Origin: Bacteroidales bacterium
Lineage (GTDB): Bacteria; Bacteroidota; Bacteroidia; Bacteroidales; VadinHA17
Assembly (NCBI GenBank): GCA_009877105.1
Contig: WXFD01000013.1
Location: 1-64,000, forward strand
Direction of reading: 5' to 3'
Length of the DNA stretch: 64,000 nt
The notes beneath the pieces were generated by a model. The model searched no databases. It saw nothing but the letters and a program-made list of their open reading frames with translations, and was not told where the DNA came from. The position numbers and the translations under genes are program-made. Shown here piece after piece: positions 52,471-62,100 of this stretch; position 1 is the first letter of the stretch, and each line of letters begins with the position of its first letter.

Positions 52471-53277
52471 ATGAAAAACAACGGGATTATAATGGTTTTC
52501 ATGCTGTTCCTTGCCAGTGCATGGGGCTGTCAGAAGGAAGATTATACTCTCCCGGCCAGCCTCAGCCTTAACATGTCAATAAGCAAGAAACCGGTAATGG
52601 GAGGAAGCCTGGTTATTGATGAAATAAAAATAAGATTAAACTCTGTCGATATACAAGGATACAGGGAAACAGGCGGAGATGTTTTCATGACCAGGCCGTA
52701 CAAAAACGGAAAATCATTCAGAATAATCTCCGGTGCGGGCAATGAATCAATAAAATTTGACGTTCCGCAAGGAGTTTACAAGCCACTGTCTTTTTCATTT
52801 GTTTTTCAGCACGATGATGATGAGGATGACCTCCTGGAAGATATTGAAGAATGGTACCAGGATGTTATGGAAGGTCATGACGACCCTGAAGAACTCGAGG
52901 AAGAATTAGGATCGATAATTGATGATTATATCGAAGATATTGAACCGTCCATTCTGATTCTTGGAAGGTATAGGAGACACCATATGAATGCCCGCTTGAT
53001 TTTGCTTGTCAATGACCCTATGACCTTTCGGATTCTGACTAAAAGCGCCGACGGATCGCTGGAAATAATCCTTGACAAGGAAAAAGTTAACTCCGGCAAT
53101 CTCATCTTCGATCCATCATACTGGTTCTCAGTAATAAACCCTGAGCTGATGGATCATGCATTCCTGGGAAGGGATCACGGTATCACTTACATTTTTCTAA
53201 GCAAGTATGTTAACAGCAGAATTTACTATGAAGTTTTCAACAGGATAGAGGAATCAACTTCTGTTATCATGAATTAA
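52471..53277 (+). CDS. Lipoprotein with acidic centre (DUF4382-like)
   Basis: This 268-residue lipoprotein has the lipobox SAWGC20. The core GGSLVIDEIKIRLNSVDIQGY resembles the DUF4382-type pattern also seen in the protein at 55242 (GTSLVLDKFLINIKEIEFEF). The middle is strongly acidic (FQHDDDEDDLLEDIEEW and then HDDPEELEEELG), which could bind divalent cations. It precedes the sigma factor gene with only a short gap and is likely in the same transcript. Function unknown; a surface or periplasmic role linked to the sigma/anti-sigma pair is inferred from context. Confidence 0.65.
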   Translation: MKNNGIIMVFMLFLASAWGCQKEDYTLPASLSLNMSISKKPVMGGSLVIDEIKIRLNSVDIQGYRETGGDVFMTRPYKNGKSFRIISGAGNESIKFDVPQGVYKPLSFSFVFQHDDDEDDLLEDIEEWYQDVMEGHDDPEELEEELGSIIDDYIEDIEPSILILGRYRRHHMNARLILLVNDPMTFRILTKSADGSLEIILDKEKVNSGNLIFDPSYWFSVINPELMDHAFLGRDHGITYIFLSKYVNSRIYYEVFNRIEESTSVIMN

Positions 53278-53294
53278 GCGAACCATTGTCCTTT

Positions 53295-53864
53295 ATGGTC
53301 GACAGAATTAACGAAGAGGATCAGATACTGCTGAAAGGCTGCCTGGAAAATGACAGGCGGATTCAGAGGCGATTATTCGAGAAGTACTTTAAGAAGATGT
53401 TCCGGATCTGTCTCTCATATAGCGGAGACAAAAATGAAGCAAAAGATATTTTACAGGAAGCTTTTATAAAAGTATTTACCGGACTGGATAAATTCGATTC
53501 ACGAGGTTCGCTGGAAGGCTGGATACGGAGAATAGTCACCAACACTGCCATTGATTTTTTCAGGCAGAGAAAGAAGCTTGTTTATACCAGTGCGTTTTCC
53601 GGTGAAACGGATGAGGATGAAGATGAAGATGAACATGTCAGTAATTTGTTCCAGGAACTGACAAACGATGTTATTCTGCATTATATCAGAAAGCTTCCTG
53701 ACGGAGCCAGGGTGGTTTTCAATCTTTTTGCAGTTGACGGCATGTCACACAGGGAAATAAGTAAAAAGCTGAATATATCAGAAGGCACCTCTAAATCGCA
53801 ATATAAAAGAGCAAGGGGGCTTCTTCAGAAATGGCTCTGTGATTACCAACAAAACATGTCATGA
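53295..53864 (+). CDS. ECF-type RNA polymerase sigma factor
   Basis: This 189-residue sigma-70 factor of the extracytoplasmic-function class has region 2 with RICLSYSGDKNEAKDILQEA and LEGWIRRIVTNTAIDFFR, and region 4 with HREISKKLNISEGTSKSQYKR. An acidic loop (GETDEDEDEDEH) joins the two. A TTG at 53286 is possible, but ATG at 53295 (MVDRINEEDQI) is better. The last bases (ATGA) overlap the start of the next gene, a membrane protein that probably acts as its anti-sigma factor. Confidence 0.92.
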   Translation: MVDRINEEDQILLKGCLENDRRIQRRLFEKYFKKMFRICLSYSGDKNEAKDILQEAFIKVFTGLDKFDSRGSLEGWIRRIVTNTAIDFFRQRKKLVYTSAFSGETDEDEDEDEHVSNLFQELTNDVILHYIRKLPDGARVVFNLFAVDGMSHREISKKLNISEGTSKSQYKRARGLLQKWLCDYQQNMS

Positions 53865-55153
53865 TCGGAAAGGGATTTGACAGGGAGTATCTGGAATGGC
53901 TTCAGCAGCTTGATGCTGATGATGGCGATTCTGTCTGGGAAGCTATAGAGAATGAGCTTGACCTGATAGAAACCTGGTCCAGAATTGACATGGAACTGAA
54001 CAGGGTTTTACCCCAAAGAAAAAAGATCATCCCGCTGGAATTCCTTAAGGTCGCCGGGGTCGCAGCCGCAATATTATTAATGATTTCAGTCCCGCTTTTG
54101 TTTGTTTTGAATAAAGGAAAGATCTCCCGGACTCCCGTGGAACAGGTAATCTCAGAAGCAACTTCCCCGGATTCAGTTCCGGATAATCCGGCCGCACCTG
54201 TTCAGGCAGAGGCTGACCGGGATATTGCCAGCCCGGGAGCCACAAACAATTCCGGTCTGCTTCCTTATACTGCCGAAATCGGGCCCGATCCAGGGGAGTT
54301 CCAGAAAAATTATCTGCCAGGTTCTTACCATGAAGGAGTTACACCTTCCCGTGAAACAAGCCTGATGGAAACTCCTGCGGATACAAAGTCAGGAGATCAT
54401 CCCGGAAAGAAAGATGAACCGGCCATATCTTTCATCACCGGTATAAGGGCTGACATTGTAAGGCCAGCGGTAAAGGGCAATGTCAATACTCCCGGTCTGA
54501 TTGTTCCCGCGATTGAAACCACAGGAGCAACGGGAATAAGCCCGGCCCGTTTTATCCGTATCCTTGATGCCGGACTCGTGTACAGCTACAAAAACTCATG
54601 GCTGCTCAACTACGAGACCTGGAATTGCTTAAATCCGACGAAACTTGGAAACATCATGCCCACTTTCCGTCATGATATTGGAATAACATCAGCCGTTGCA
54701 TTTAAAGAAAAGCATCATTTTGGCCTTGAGTTTTTCTGGTTATCCGGTGCCGGTCAGAATTATAAGCAATACATTGAGGCAAGTTTTGTTGACAGAAAGA
54801 TAGTCCTGAACTATTTCAAGCTACAGGCCTTTTATCTGTGGAATCACCAAAAAATTCCGGGCAGTACCATTTTCGGGGGTTACTATGCAAGACTGGGAAT
54901 GGCTGAAGAAATTCAGGGAGGACAAAAATTCAGGGTAACCGATGACTACCGTGATCACGACTATGGTCTGGTTCTGGGCCACCAGTTGAATATACCACTG
55001 GTTAACAGCATCGTGATAACCCCTGGTATCAGGATAAACTATAACCTGATGAATATTTTTGAAGGTCATCCCGGGGCGGTAAATATTTTCAAGAGCACCA
55101 ACAATTTCAGTGCAGGATTAAACCTCGCCGTCAGCTACAGTTTTAAAAAATAG
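53861..55153 (+). CDS. Membrane anti-sigma-like protein fused to a beta-barrel domain
   Basis: This 430-residue protein has three parts. Residues 1-60 are cytoplasmic and acidic with an amphipathic look (REYLEWLQQLDADDGDSVWEA). Residues ~61-84 form one membrane helix (VAGVAAAILLMISVPLLFVL). Residues ~90-230 are a Pro/Thr/Ser-rich linker, and ~235-430 are alternating strands ending in aromatic residues (LNLAVSYSFKK), as in PorT-like outer-membrane barrels. Overlap with the sigma gene suggests an anti-sigma role for the N-terminal part. An inner-membrane helix joined to an outer-membrane barrel domain is unusual; the linker may cross the periplasm. No classical zinc anti-sigma motif was seen. 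Confidence 0.6.
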   Translation: MIGKGFDREYLEWLQQLDADDGDSVWEAIENELDLIETWSRIDMELNRVLPQRKKIIPLEFLKVAGVAAAILLMISVPLLFVLNKGKISRTPVEQVISEATSPDSVPDNPAAPVQAEADRDIASPGATNNSGLLPYTAEIGPDPGEFQKNYLPGSYHEGVTPSRETSLMETPADTKSGDHPGKKDEPAISFITGIRADIVRPAVKGNVNTPGLIVPAIETTGATGISPARFIRILDAGLVYSYKNSWLLNYETWNCLNPTKLGNIMPTFRHDIGITSAVAFKEKHHFGLEFFWLSGAGQNYKQYIEASFVDRKIVLNYFKLQAFYLWNHQKIPGSTIFGGYYARLGMAEEIQGGQKFRVTDDYRDHDYGLVLGHQLNIPLVNSIVITPGIRINYNLMNIFEGHPGAVNIFKSTNNFSAGLNLAVSYSFKK

Positions 55154-55241
55154 TTATTTCATTGCAACCTTTTTCGATTTTTGCGTCTTATTGTCAGAAG
55201 GACGAATCATAAACCAGTTTTATAAACTAAAAATATAGAAA

Positions 55242-56027
55242 ATGAAAAAAATCTTTATTTCTTTAAGTTTTGCTGTAATGACCGTTTCATTACTTGTTTC
55301 CTGCAGCAAGGAAAACGAAATGACAACAAATCTGCAACTTGGCATAAAAACCACACAGAAACAGTTGACATTGCCCAGCGCTGCTATGCAGGAGTCAAGT
55401 GATGTCCAGTCCGCCAAGGGAACGTCTCTTGTCCTGGATAAATTCCTGATAAATATCAAGGAAATTGAATTTGAGTTTGAAAAGCCTCATTCCGGATTTA
55501 AAGGGCCGCATAACTGCGAATGTGATCATAATCATAAGGATAAAAAAGATCATGAATGTGAAATAACATTCGATGGGCCCTATATCATCGACATAGTGTC
55601 CCCCGAAGCTTTAACCGGCCTCCTTCTCGGCAATTTTCCCCTTCCGTCAGCAAAATATGAAGAAATTGAGCTTGACATTGCCCCGTCGGGCGACAGGAGC
55701 AATGAACTGATAGGCGGGCGCTCTGTTTATATTTCCGGCAAAATAGGGGAAAAACCCTTTCAACTTTGGACCAACGCCAAAGCAGAACTTGAAATTGAAT
55801 TTCCAGGGAAGAAGAAATATAACCTTACGCAGGATAAAGCCAGCCTCTGGATTAAAATCAGCCTTGACAGGATCCTGTCAAATCTTGCATCAATCGATCT
55901 TTCCTCTGCTGCTGACGGCAACGGTAACGGCATAATTGAAATAGGTCATGATGACAACGATGGGAATAATAATCTGGCAGCTTTTGTGTTCAGGTCTTTC
56001 AGGGGATGCTTTGAGCTCGATGATTAG
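55242..56027 (+). CDS. Lipoprotein with His/Cys-rich segment (DUF4382-like)
   Basis: This 261-residue lipoprotein has the lipobox LLVSC21. It resembles the 52471 lipoprotein in its early core (SLVLDKFLINIKEIEFE). Residues ~90-107 (HNCECDHNHKDKKDHECE) are dense in His, Cys and Asp and likely bind metal. The C-terminus has an acidic Asp/Asn/Gly-rich run (DGNGNGIIEIGHDDNDGNN) like a calcium-binding loop. It lies 88 bases after the anti-sigma-like gene and may be a target or a sensor of that system. Confidence 0.65.
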   Translation: MKKIFISLSFAVMTVSLLVSCSKENEMTTNLQLGIKTTQKQLTLPSAAMQESSDVQSAKGTSLVLDKFLINIKEIEFEFEKPHSGFKGPHNCECDHNHKDKKDHECEITFDGPYIIDIVSPEALTGLLLGNFPLPSAKYEEIELDIAPSGDRSNELIGGRSVYISGKIGEKPFQLWTNAKAELEIEFPGKKKYNLTQDKASLWIKISLDRILSNLASIDLSSAADGNGNGIIEIGHDDNDGNNNLAAFVFRSFRGCFELDD

Positions 56028-56104
56028 ATCAGCTTTTTTCAGCTTCCGGCGGGTTTGTTACAGAAAAGAATCTTCATGTGATCTGCACATTAATTCCGTG
56101 CAGA

Positions 56105-57358
56105 TCACGGATTTTTTACCAGCTCCACCGGTATTCTACTTTCCCCGTTAAACTCCTTAACGGCATTATATGCAGCAATGATGTTTTCAGGAGGGACTTC
56201 CGCCAGAATATTATGTATTGGAGCGAAAACGAAACCTCCGTCCTTGAAGAAAATCTCACAGCGCCTGAGAACATCTTCCCTGACCTTCTCAGGCGAACCG
56301 TGATTGATCACTGATGCGGTGTCAACGCCTCCTCCCCAGAAAACAATATCCTTTCCATATTCCTTCTTCAGGCTTTCAGGATCCATATCCGCTGAGTTGG
56401 TCTGGACAGGATTTAATATGTCAATGCCGATCTCAATGAGATCGGGTATGAATTGCCTTACACTGCCGCATGAATGGAAGAATATCTTCATGCCGGTATT
56501 CTTCCTGACATAATCGCAGAGAATCTTATACCGGGGTTTGAAAAACCTGCGGAATGTACCAATATCCATGAATGGTCCTGTTTTCATGCCCAGATCGTCG
56601 CCAAAGCGGATCACATCTGCAACATCGCCCAGGGAATTGCACTTCTTTTCCAGTCCTGCAAGATGCATGTCAACAAGCCGGTCAAGGAGCTCAGACAATT
56701 TTTCCGGCTCAACCAGGAGATCAACCAGGAAATTATCCATTCTCCTGATGAAGAATCCCATCTCAAGCAGTTTAACACCACCTGACATCACCAGTGCCCT
56801 GCCGGTGCTCTCCCTGATTTTTACGAGTCGCTCCCGCAATTCCCCGGTATTCAGGTTTGATGCATGAGAATGAATGACCCAGCTGATTTTTTTCAGTGCA
56901 TCCCGAAGGTTATTGAAATTCCCCGGATAACCGTTTTCATACGGGAAACACATCTGATCAAAACATGCGGCTCCTGCAGGCATCCTTGACAGGAGCGTCC
57001 CGTCAGCATCAAAGGTCTGCCATGAACCGTCAGGCATCCTGACGGGCCGGTACCAATGAGGGTACTCCACCAGTATACCTTCCGATAGTTCAACCTCGTA
57101 CCAGTCGCCGGTTTCCGCCGAAACCCTGCTCACATCAAGGACATCAACCCCGAAAAGATCGATTACCTCCATGTCGATGCTGGCCAGCTGCTGAACAACG
57201 TCAAAAACACGGGTCGGCCTGCTTATGCCCAATACTTTTTTCAGATTGCCGTAAGCAATGGCGGAAATACCTGTAACTGTCGAGGCGCCCAGGTCAACCG
57301 GCACCCTGTCGGGTTGCCTGTGATTCAATGATGCCAGTATTCTTTCACGCGAATTCAT
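56105..57358 (-). CDS. Uroporphyrinogen-decarboxylase-family (MtaA/MtbA-like) methyltransferase
   Basis: This 417-residue TIM-barrel protein is of the URO-D superfamily branch that includes the corrinoid:coenzyme M methyltransferases MtaA/MtbA. H295-S-C297-G (FFHSCGSV) is the start of the zinc-binding motif of that branch; true uroporphyrinogen decarboxylase lacks it. NPVQTNSADMD and the GGGVDT segment are typical. In bacteria such proteins commonly work with corrinoid carrier proteins to demethylate methoxylated or methylated compounds. A corrinoid carrier is encoded 36 kb away (20059-20727), so a functional link is possible. No corrinoid gene is adjacent. Confidence 0.8.
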   Translation of the reverse strand: MNSRERILASLNHRQPDRVPVDLGASTVTGISAIAYGNLKKVLGISRPTRVFDVVQQLASIDMEVIDLFGVDVLDVSRVSAETGDWYEVELSEGILVEYPHWYRPVRMPDGSWQTFDADGTLLSRMPAGAACFDQMCFPYENGYPGNFNNLRDALKKISWVIHSHASNLNTGELRERLVKIRESTGRALVMSGGVKLLEMGFFIRRMDNFLVDLLVEPEKLSELLDRLVDMHLAGLEKKCNSLGDVADVIRFGDDLGMKTGPFMDIGTFRRFFKPRYKILCDYVRKNTGMKIFFHSCGSVRQFIPDLIEIGIDILNPVQTNSADMDPESLKKEYGKDIVFWGGGVDTASVINHGSPEKVREDVLRRCEIFFKDGGFVFAPIHNILAEVPPENIIAAYNAVKEFNGESRIPVELVKNP

Positions 57359-57684
57359 GACTGTATATCATTCATATCCAAAAGTAGAATTAATTCCGGT
57401 CGGAATCAAATGCTACTGCCTGCGGACACTAAAAGAATGTCATTTATTCATGATTCCTCCAGAAGATTCCGGAGTCGCCTGAAGATCTTTATCTGGCGGA
57501 TTTTGTCTACAACTCTGAGAATTAGAGCAGATCCTGATTCCCATGAAGAATTGCGGATTATTTGATTTTCGGTTTTGCAGATTTAACTGATTTTTTCATA
57601 TCTTTATTAGATATAACATATGTTTATGCATGTGAATATATGTGATGCAAAAAGAATTCTAATACTAACCAAATCTTGAAAATC
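57359..57684. other. Divergent intergenic region
   Basis: The 326 bases separate the minus-strand URO-D gene from a plus-strand lipoprotein gene. The right half is AT-rich and should hold both promoters. I see no gene or strong hairpin. Confidence 0.4.
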
Positions 57685-58560
57685 ATGAAAAGAAAACTGC
57701 TTTTATTTTCTGCTCTTGCACTGATGAGTGCAGGTTTAATTATTTTCGTTATTTCATGTAAAAAGGAGGTTGCAACCGAGATGACAATCAGTCAGAGTTC
57801 AACACCCAAGCTTAACGTTGGCGATAAGGCCACTGCCACAATCACAATCGTCACCGAAGGGATAGAGTCATTCAGGTATTACAAGCTTGTGGATAATCAA
57901 AGGGATGCAGGGACCGATGTAAAATCCCAGTTAAGCCGTACTGATAAGACATATACATACGATTTCAGCTACGAGGTAAAGGAATTCGATGACCTGCATA
58001 CCCTTGGGTTTGAGTTTGAACTAATCGATGAAAAGAAAGAAGTAAAAACCGTGGGCCTTGTTGTAAATATCAACATTTCGCTGAAATCAATGTTTGTCAA
58101 GTATGACTGGAAGGTTACTGCCAGCACATGGCTTGGCGGGAATGTGCTTACCGATGCCGATGCTGCCATTGTATACAGATTCCATGAAAACGGAACCTAC
58201 CAGGAGGATCTCAGCCCGGCTTTTGCCGCCGACAATCACCATTTCTGCTTCTGGGTTTTCAAGGAAACCCCCAACAGAGGAGACACCATAGCCGTCGTCA
58301 GATTGCTCAGGAGACTGAAACAGGGTGATACTGCGATAGATGAATATTATGACTACAGGATCACCTCTGCCTCGGAAACGGAAATGACCATGTACTGGGA
58401 TATTCTTGTATGGGGAATAACTGACATAGAGAACAAATTCAAATCTCAGCCAAAAGGTGCTTTTGTACCATACGGCACTGCCGAAATGGAAGGAATTGTG
58501 AATGCCAATGCCTCTTTAAGCTGCAGCAATATCAGTCAGTCACTGATGACAATACCATAA
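57685..58560 (+). CDS. Lipoprotein of unknown function
   Basis: This 291-residue lipoprotein has the lipobox FVISC and is anchored by a hydrophobic leader (LLLFSALALMSAGLIIFV). The middle alternates short strands (TATITIVTEGIESFRYYKLV, LGFEFELIDEKKE), suggestive of an all-beta domain, and the C-terminus resembles a lipocalin-like unit (YRFHENGTYQEDL, MTMYWDILVWG). I do not recognise a family. The frame opens at a TTG (57676), with ATG at 57685 preferred. It may be part of the SusC/SusD locus downstream. Confidence 0.6.
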   Translation: MKRKLLLFSALALMSAGLIIFVISCKKEVATEMTISQSSTPKLNVGDKATATITIVTEGIESFRYYKLVDNQRDAGTDVKSQLSRTDKTYTYDFSYEVKEFDDLHTLGFEFELIDEKKEVKTVGLVVNINISLKSMFVKYDWKVTASTWLGGNVLTDADAAIVYRFHENGTYQEDLSPAFAADNHHFCFWVFKETPNRGDTIAVVRLLRRLKQGDTAIDEYYDYRITSASETEMTMYWDILVWGITDIENKFKSQPKGAFVPYGTAEMEGIVNANASLSCSNISQSLMTIP

Positions 58561-58620
58561 CTTGTTTCTATACTTCTCAGACCCGGGCTGACTGTTAATG
58601 CAGTAACAGCCCGATCGTTA

Positions 58621-58667
58621 AGTCAACGATGAAATCCCTGGAAAAACAAGGTATTTCATCGTTGACT
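58621..58667 (+). repeat. 15-base perfect inverted repeat before susC
   Basis: AGTCAACGATGAAAT (58621-58635) and ATTTCATCGTTGACT (58653-58667) are exact inverse complements with a 17-base loop. No T run follows. It could be an operator, or an mRNA hairpin between the lipoprotein and the SusC gene. Confidence 0.75.
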
Positions 58668-58732
58668 GAAATTATTATTAAGGCTCCGCATTTTTTGTAT
58701 AAGCATTTGTACTCTGCTGAAATCTTCTGAGA

Positions 58733-61700
58733 ATGAAAAAGTTTTTTCTTTTGATTATTTTTTTGCTGTCCGCCTCATCAGTTTTTGCCCAGCAAATCAC
58801 AATCAGGGGCAGGGTTCTGGATGAGAATAAGGAACCTATGCCCGGCGTTGCGGTAGTCATTGACGGAACCACCACTGGTACAACCACCAATGCCGACGGT
58901 GAGTTCACCCTGACAGCCGACAGGGGCAGGGCAAATTCGATATCATGTTCGTTTGTGGGTTATACCCGTAATACCATGAAGATCTCAGGTGACATTGCCT
59001 ACTATGAATTCACCATGGTACCTGAGGCTGTCGAACTGGACCCGATTGTGGTGATCGGATATGGGACTCAGCGCAGGGGGGATGTTACGGTTTCAATATC
59101 TTCGGTTAAGGCAAAGGAACTGGATTCCCCTGTCATAACATCTCTTGATCAGTCACTTCAGGGGCAGGCTGCCGGCGTGGTGGTCAGCCAGTCTTCCGGG
59201 AAGCCCGGTGCTCCGGTTTCCATCCGTATCAGGGGGACCACTTCCATTAACGGAACGAATGAGCCTCTCTACGTCATCGATGGTATTCCGATAATTACCG
59301 ACCCGACGCAACTCACCACCGGCACCATTCAGGGTTCTGAAATCAATCCATTGTCGAGCATAAATCCTCAGGACATAGAATCAATCCAGATACTGAAAGA
59401 TGCCTCGGCAACAGCCATTTATGGTGCCAGGGGAGCCAATGGGGTCATCCTCATAAATACCAAGAGGGGAAAAAAAGGAGATTTTCAGGTGAACCTTAAC
59501 CTTTCATACGGCTACCAGCAGCTGGCAAAGAAAATCCGTCTCCTTAATGCAAGGGAACTGGCGGAACTCGGGAATGATGCTGTCACGGAAGCCCGGAAAT
59601 ATTATCCTGAAATCGCCTATGGAAGCAACTTTGCGGTCCCAAGCCGTTTCGGGAAAGGCACCGACTGGCAGGATCAGATTTTCCGCACTGCCCCGCTGAC
59701 CAATTCCCAAATCTCTTTACAGGGCGGAGCGGGAAACATCAAATACTTCCTTTCTGCCAACCTGGTAACTAATAAGGGGATCATTCATAATTCCGATTTC
59801 AACAAGGGAAATGTCAGGTTCAATCTCGATACTGACCTGTCAGAAAAGGTCAGGACAGGCATAAACCTGAACATGTCGCAGTCCGTCAGCCACGGTGTCA
59901 CTACAGGGGTACCCAACGTGGCTTCCAGCGTGACTGCAATGGCTCTTTTGTTCAATCCCGGACAGGAAGTTTATGACTCCACAAGAGTGGGAGGTTATAC
60001 ATACGAGAGCAATACCATCAATAATATCCCGAACCCGGTTGCGGAGATAAATGAAACAGACATTGTAATAACCACTGACAGGCTAATTGGCGATTATTAT
60101 GTTGACTGGGATATTATTAAAAATCTGCAGTTCAAGTTCAAGGTCGGTGCAGACGCCTTCTTCAACAAGGAACAGCAATACATACCTAGCTTTATTAAAC
60201 GCGGCCAGGACAAGGGAAAGGGGTCGAATGTCGATATCAAAGGCTATACATGGCTGATGGAGAACACGCTGACCTACAAGTTTGCAGCTGACCGGCATCA
60301 TTTCAATGTGCTTCTTGGCCAGACCGCCCAGAAGTTTGTCTCTGAGAGAGCAGAGATAGCCGTTGAGCGCTTCGAGGATGAACGACTTACATATTACAAT
60401 CTGGGTATGGGGCTTGACAAAACCATTATGTCGGGATACAGCTCCTGGGCTATGTTATCGGGACTTGGCAGGGTAATGTATGACTTCGACAGCAAATACT
60501 ACCTTACTGTGTCGGGCAGGCTCGACGGTTCGTCAAAGTTCGGAACGGAAAACAAATGGGGATTTTTCCCGTCAGTATCGGCTGCATGGCGTATCTCAAA
60601 AGAGAATTTTTTCTCCGGTGTTAAAACCATTAATGATCTGAAACTCCGGCTTAGTGCCGGAAGCGTCGGCAATGAGGGTATCCCTTCCGGTGCAACATTA
60701 AGCCTTATGGGGACTCATCCCTACTTCTACGGGGAAGGATCGAACGCTGAAGTTATTGGTACATACGTTTATTCACTCAGGAACAACGATCTGAAATGGG
60801 AAGTTACCAGGCAGTATGATGCAGGCATAGACCTCAGCCTTCTGAAATCACGCCTGGAATTCACAGCGGAAGCATACCTGAAAAATACCTCCGACCTGCT
60901 GCTGTTCCTGCCCGTCAACAGGTCATCGGGATTTGAATATGTCTGGGCCAACGTTGGCGACCTGCAGAACAAGGGTGTCGAGTTTTCAATGAACACCGTC
61001 AACCTCGAGGGGGACTTTCGTTGGAATACCCGTTTTAATATCTCGTTTAACCGGAACAAAGTGACGAACCTCGATAAGTCAGACAGGATCTATGGGGTTT
61101 CCGTATTGAATATCCTTGACTGGACAATGATCACTGAAGGGGAACCCATAGGTGTTATTTATGGCTACAAATCGAACGGGATCATCCAGCGTAACGAAGA
61201 ATTGTCTCAAATTCCCTTCTTCCCTTCCAAGATTGCCAGGTACGGCGACAGGAAATACATCGACAGGAACAATGATGGCAAGCTTACAGTGGATGACTAT
61301 TTTAAGCTGGGAAACGCCAACCCTGATTTTTCCTTTGGACTGAGGAATACCTTCTCATACAAGAATTTCTCGCTTGATATCTACCTTCAGGGTGATTATG
61401 GCAACGAGATTGTCAATTTCAACAGGTTCCAGCTTGAAAGCTTTGACGGTTTCCAGAACAACTCTGCAGTGGCATTGCAGAGGTGGACCGAGACCAATCC
61501 GACGAACAAGTATCCCAGGGCCAATGCATCGCCACATGGAACCATCATGTCCGATGTGTATGTAGAAGATGGTTCCTATGTCAGGCTCAAACAGGTGTCC
61601 CTCTCCTACACCCTGCCGCAGAAGCTGCTGAACAGCATAAGAACACGCAATATCCAGCTGTCGCTCAGCGGTTACAACCTCTACACACTGACCCGGTATT

Positions 61701-61816
61701 CAGGATACGATCCGGAAGTGTCAATCTTCGGCGGAAGTGTCTTCGGAAAGGGAGCGGATTACGGCGCATACCCTACTGCAAGGTCCCTTTTGTTCAGCAT
61801 AAATGCAACTTTTTAA
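58733..61816 (+). CDS. SusC/RagA-family TonB-linked outer-membrane receptor
   Basis: This 1027-residue TonB-dependent receptor imports oligosaccharides or similar nutrients across the outer membrane together with its SusD partner. It has a signal peptide ending at VFAQ, a carboxypeptidase-regulatory-like domain (residues ~22-100, TIRGRVLDENKEPMPGVAVV), the plug domain (VVIGYGTQRRGDVTVSISSV, ILKDASATAIYGARGANGVI) and a barrel ending in SINATF with a terminal Phe. No long N-terminal FecR-binding (STN) extension is visible, so sigma/anti-sigma control through the receptor is unlikely. SusD follows. Confidence 0.97.
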   Translation: MKKFFLLIIFLLSASSVFAQQITIRGRVLDENKEPMPGVAVVIDGTTTGTTTNADGEFTLTADRGRANSISCSFVGYTRNTMKISGDIAYYEFTMVPEAVELDPIVVIGYGTQRRGDVTVSISSVKAKELDSPVITSLDQSLQGQAAGVVVSQSSGKPGAPVSIRIRGTTSINGTNEPLYVIDGIPIITDPTQLTTGTIQGSEINPLSSINPQDIESIQILKDASATAIYGARGANGVILINTKRGKKGDFQVNLNLSYGYQQLAKKIRLLNARELAELGNDAVTEARKYYPEIAYGSNFAVPSRFGKGTDWQDQIFRTAPLTNSQISLQGGAGNIKYFLSANLVTNKGIIHNSDFNKGNVRFNLDTDLSEKVRTGINLNMSQSVSHGVTTGVPNVASSVTAMALLFNPGQEVYDSTRVGGYTYESNTINNIPNPVAEINETDIVITTDRLIGDYYVDWDIIKNLQFKFKVGADAFFNKEQQYIPSFIKRGQDKGKGSNVDIKGYTWLMENTLTYKFAADRHHFNVLLGQTAQKFVSERAEIAVERFEDERLTYYNLGMGLDKTIMSGYSSWAMLSGLGRVMYDFDSKYYLTVSGRLDGSSKFGTENKWGFFPSVSAAWRISKENFFSGVKTINDLKLRLSAGSVGNEGIPSGATLSLMGTHPYFYGEGSNAEVIGTYVYSLRNNDLKWEVTRQYDAGIDLSLLKSRLEFTAEAYLKNTSDLLLFLPVNRSSGFEYVWANVGDLQNKGVEFSMNTVNLEGDFRWNTRFNISFNRNKVTNLDKSDRIYGVSVLNILDWTMITEGEPIGVIYGYKSNGIIQRNEELSQIPFFPSKIARYGDRKYIDRNNDGKLTVDDYFKLGNANPDFSFGLRNTFSYKNFSLDIYLQGDYGNEIVNFNRFQLESFDGFQNNSAVALQRWTETNPTNKYPRANASPHGTIMSDVYVEDGSYVRLKQVSLSYTLPQKLLNSIRTRNIQLSLSGYNLYTLTRYSGYDPEVSIFGGSVFGKGADYGAYPTARSLLFSINATF

Positions 61817-61831
61817 CATACCAGGCAGCAC

Positions 61832-62100
61832 CATGAAATCCACTTGATTGACCAAAAACACAAACACGAATGAATATAATTGCGTTCAACCATGTATGGT
61901 TTCCTGACCGGGGGTCAGAAAGGTATCGGCCTCTTAAAAATAAATTATATACTGATGAAACCCACATGATTGACCATAATCACAAACACGATAAGAATAT
62001 AATTTTCAACCGGGCTTGCGAGCTCGACAAAGTCAATCATGTGCGGTTCCCTTCCCGACGGGTCAGGCGGGCATCATACCATTAAAATCAAAATTATATT
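61832..62100 (+). repeat. Direct duplication between susC and susD
   Basis: ATGAAATCCACTTGATTGACC (about 61833) and ATGAAACCCACATGATTGACC (about 61956) begin two similar segments that share CACAAACACG, AATATAATT and TTCAACC. Copy one runs to about 61954, and copy two continues to the susD start. A CTGACC/GGTCAG hairpin lies inside copy one. Confidence 0.7.
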
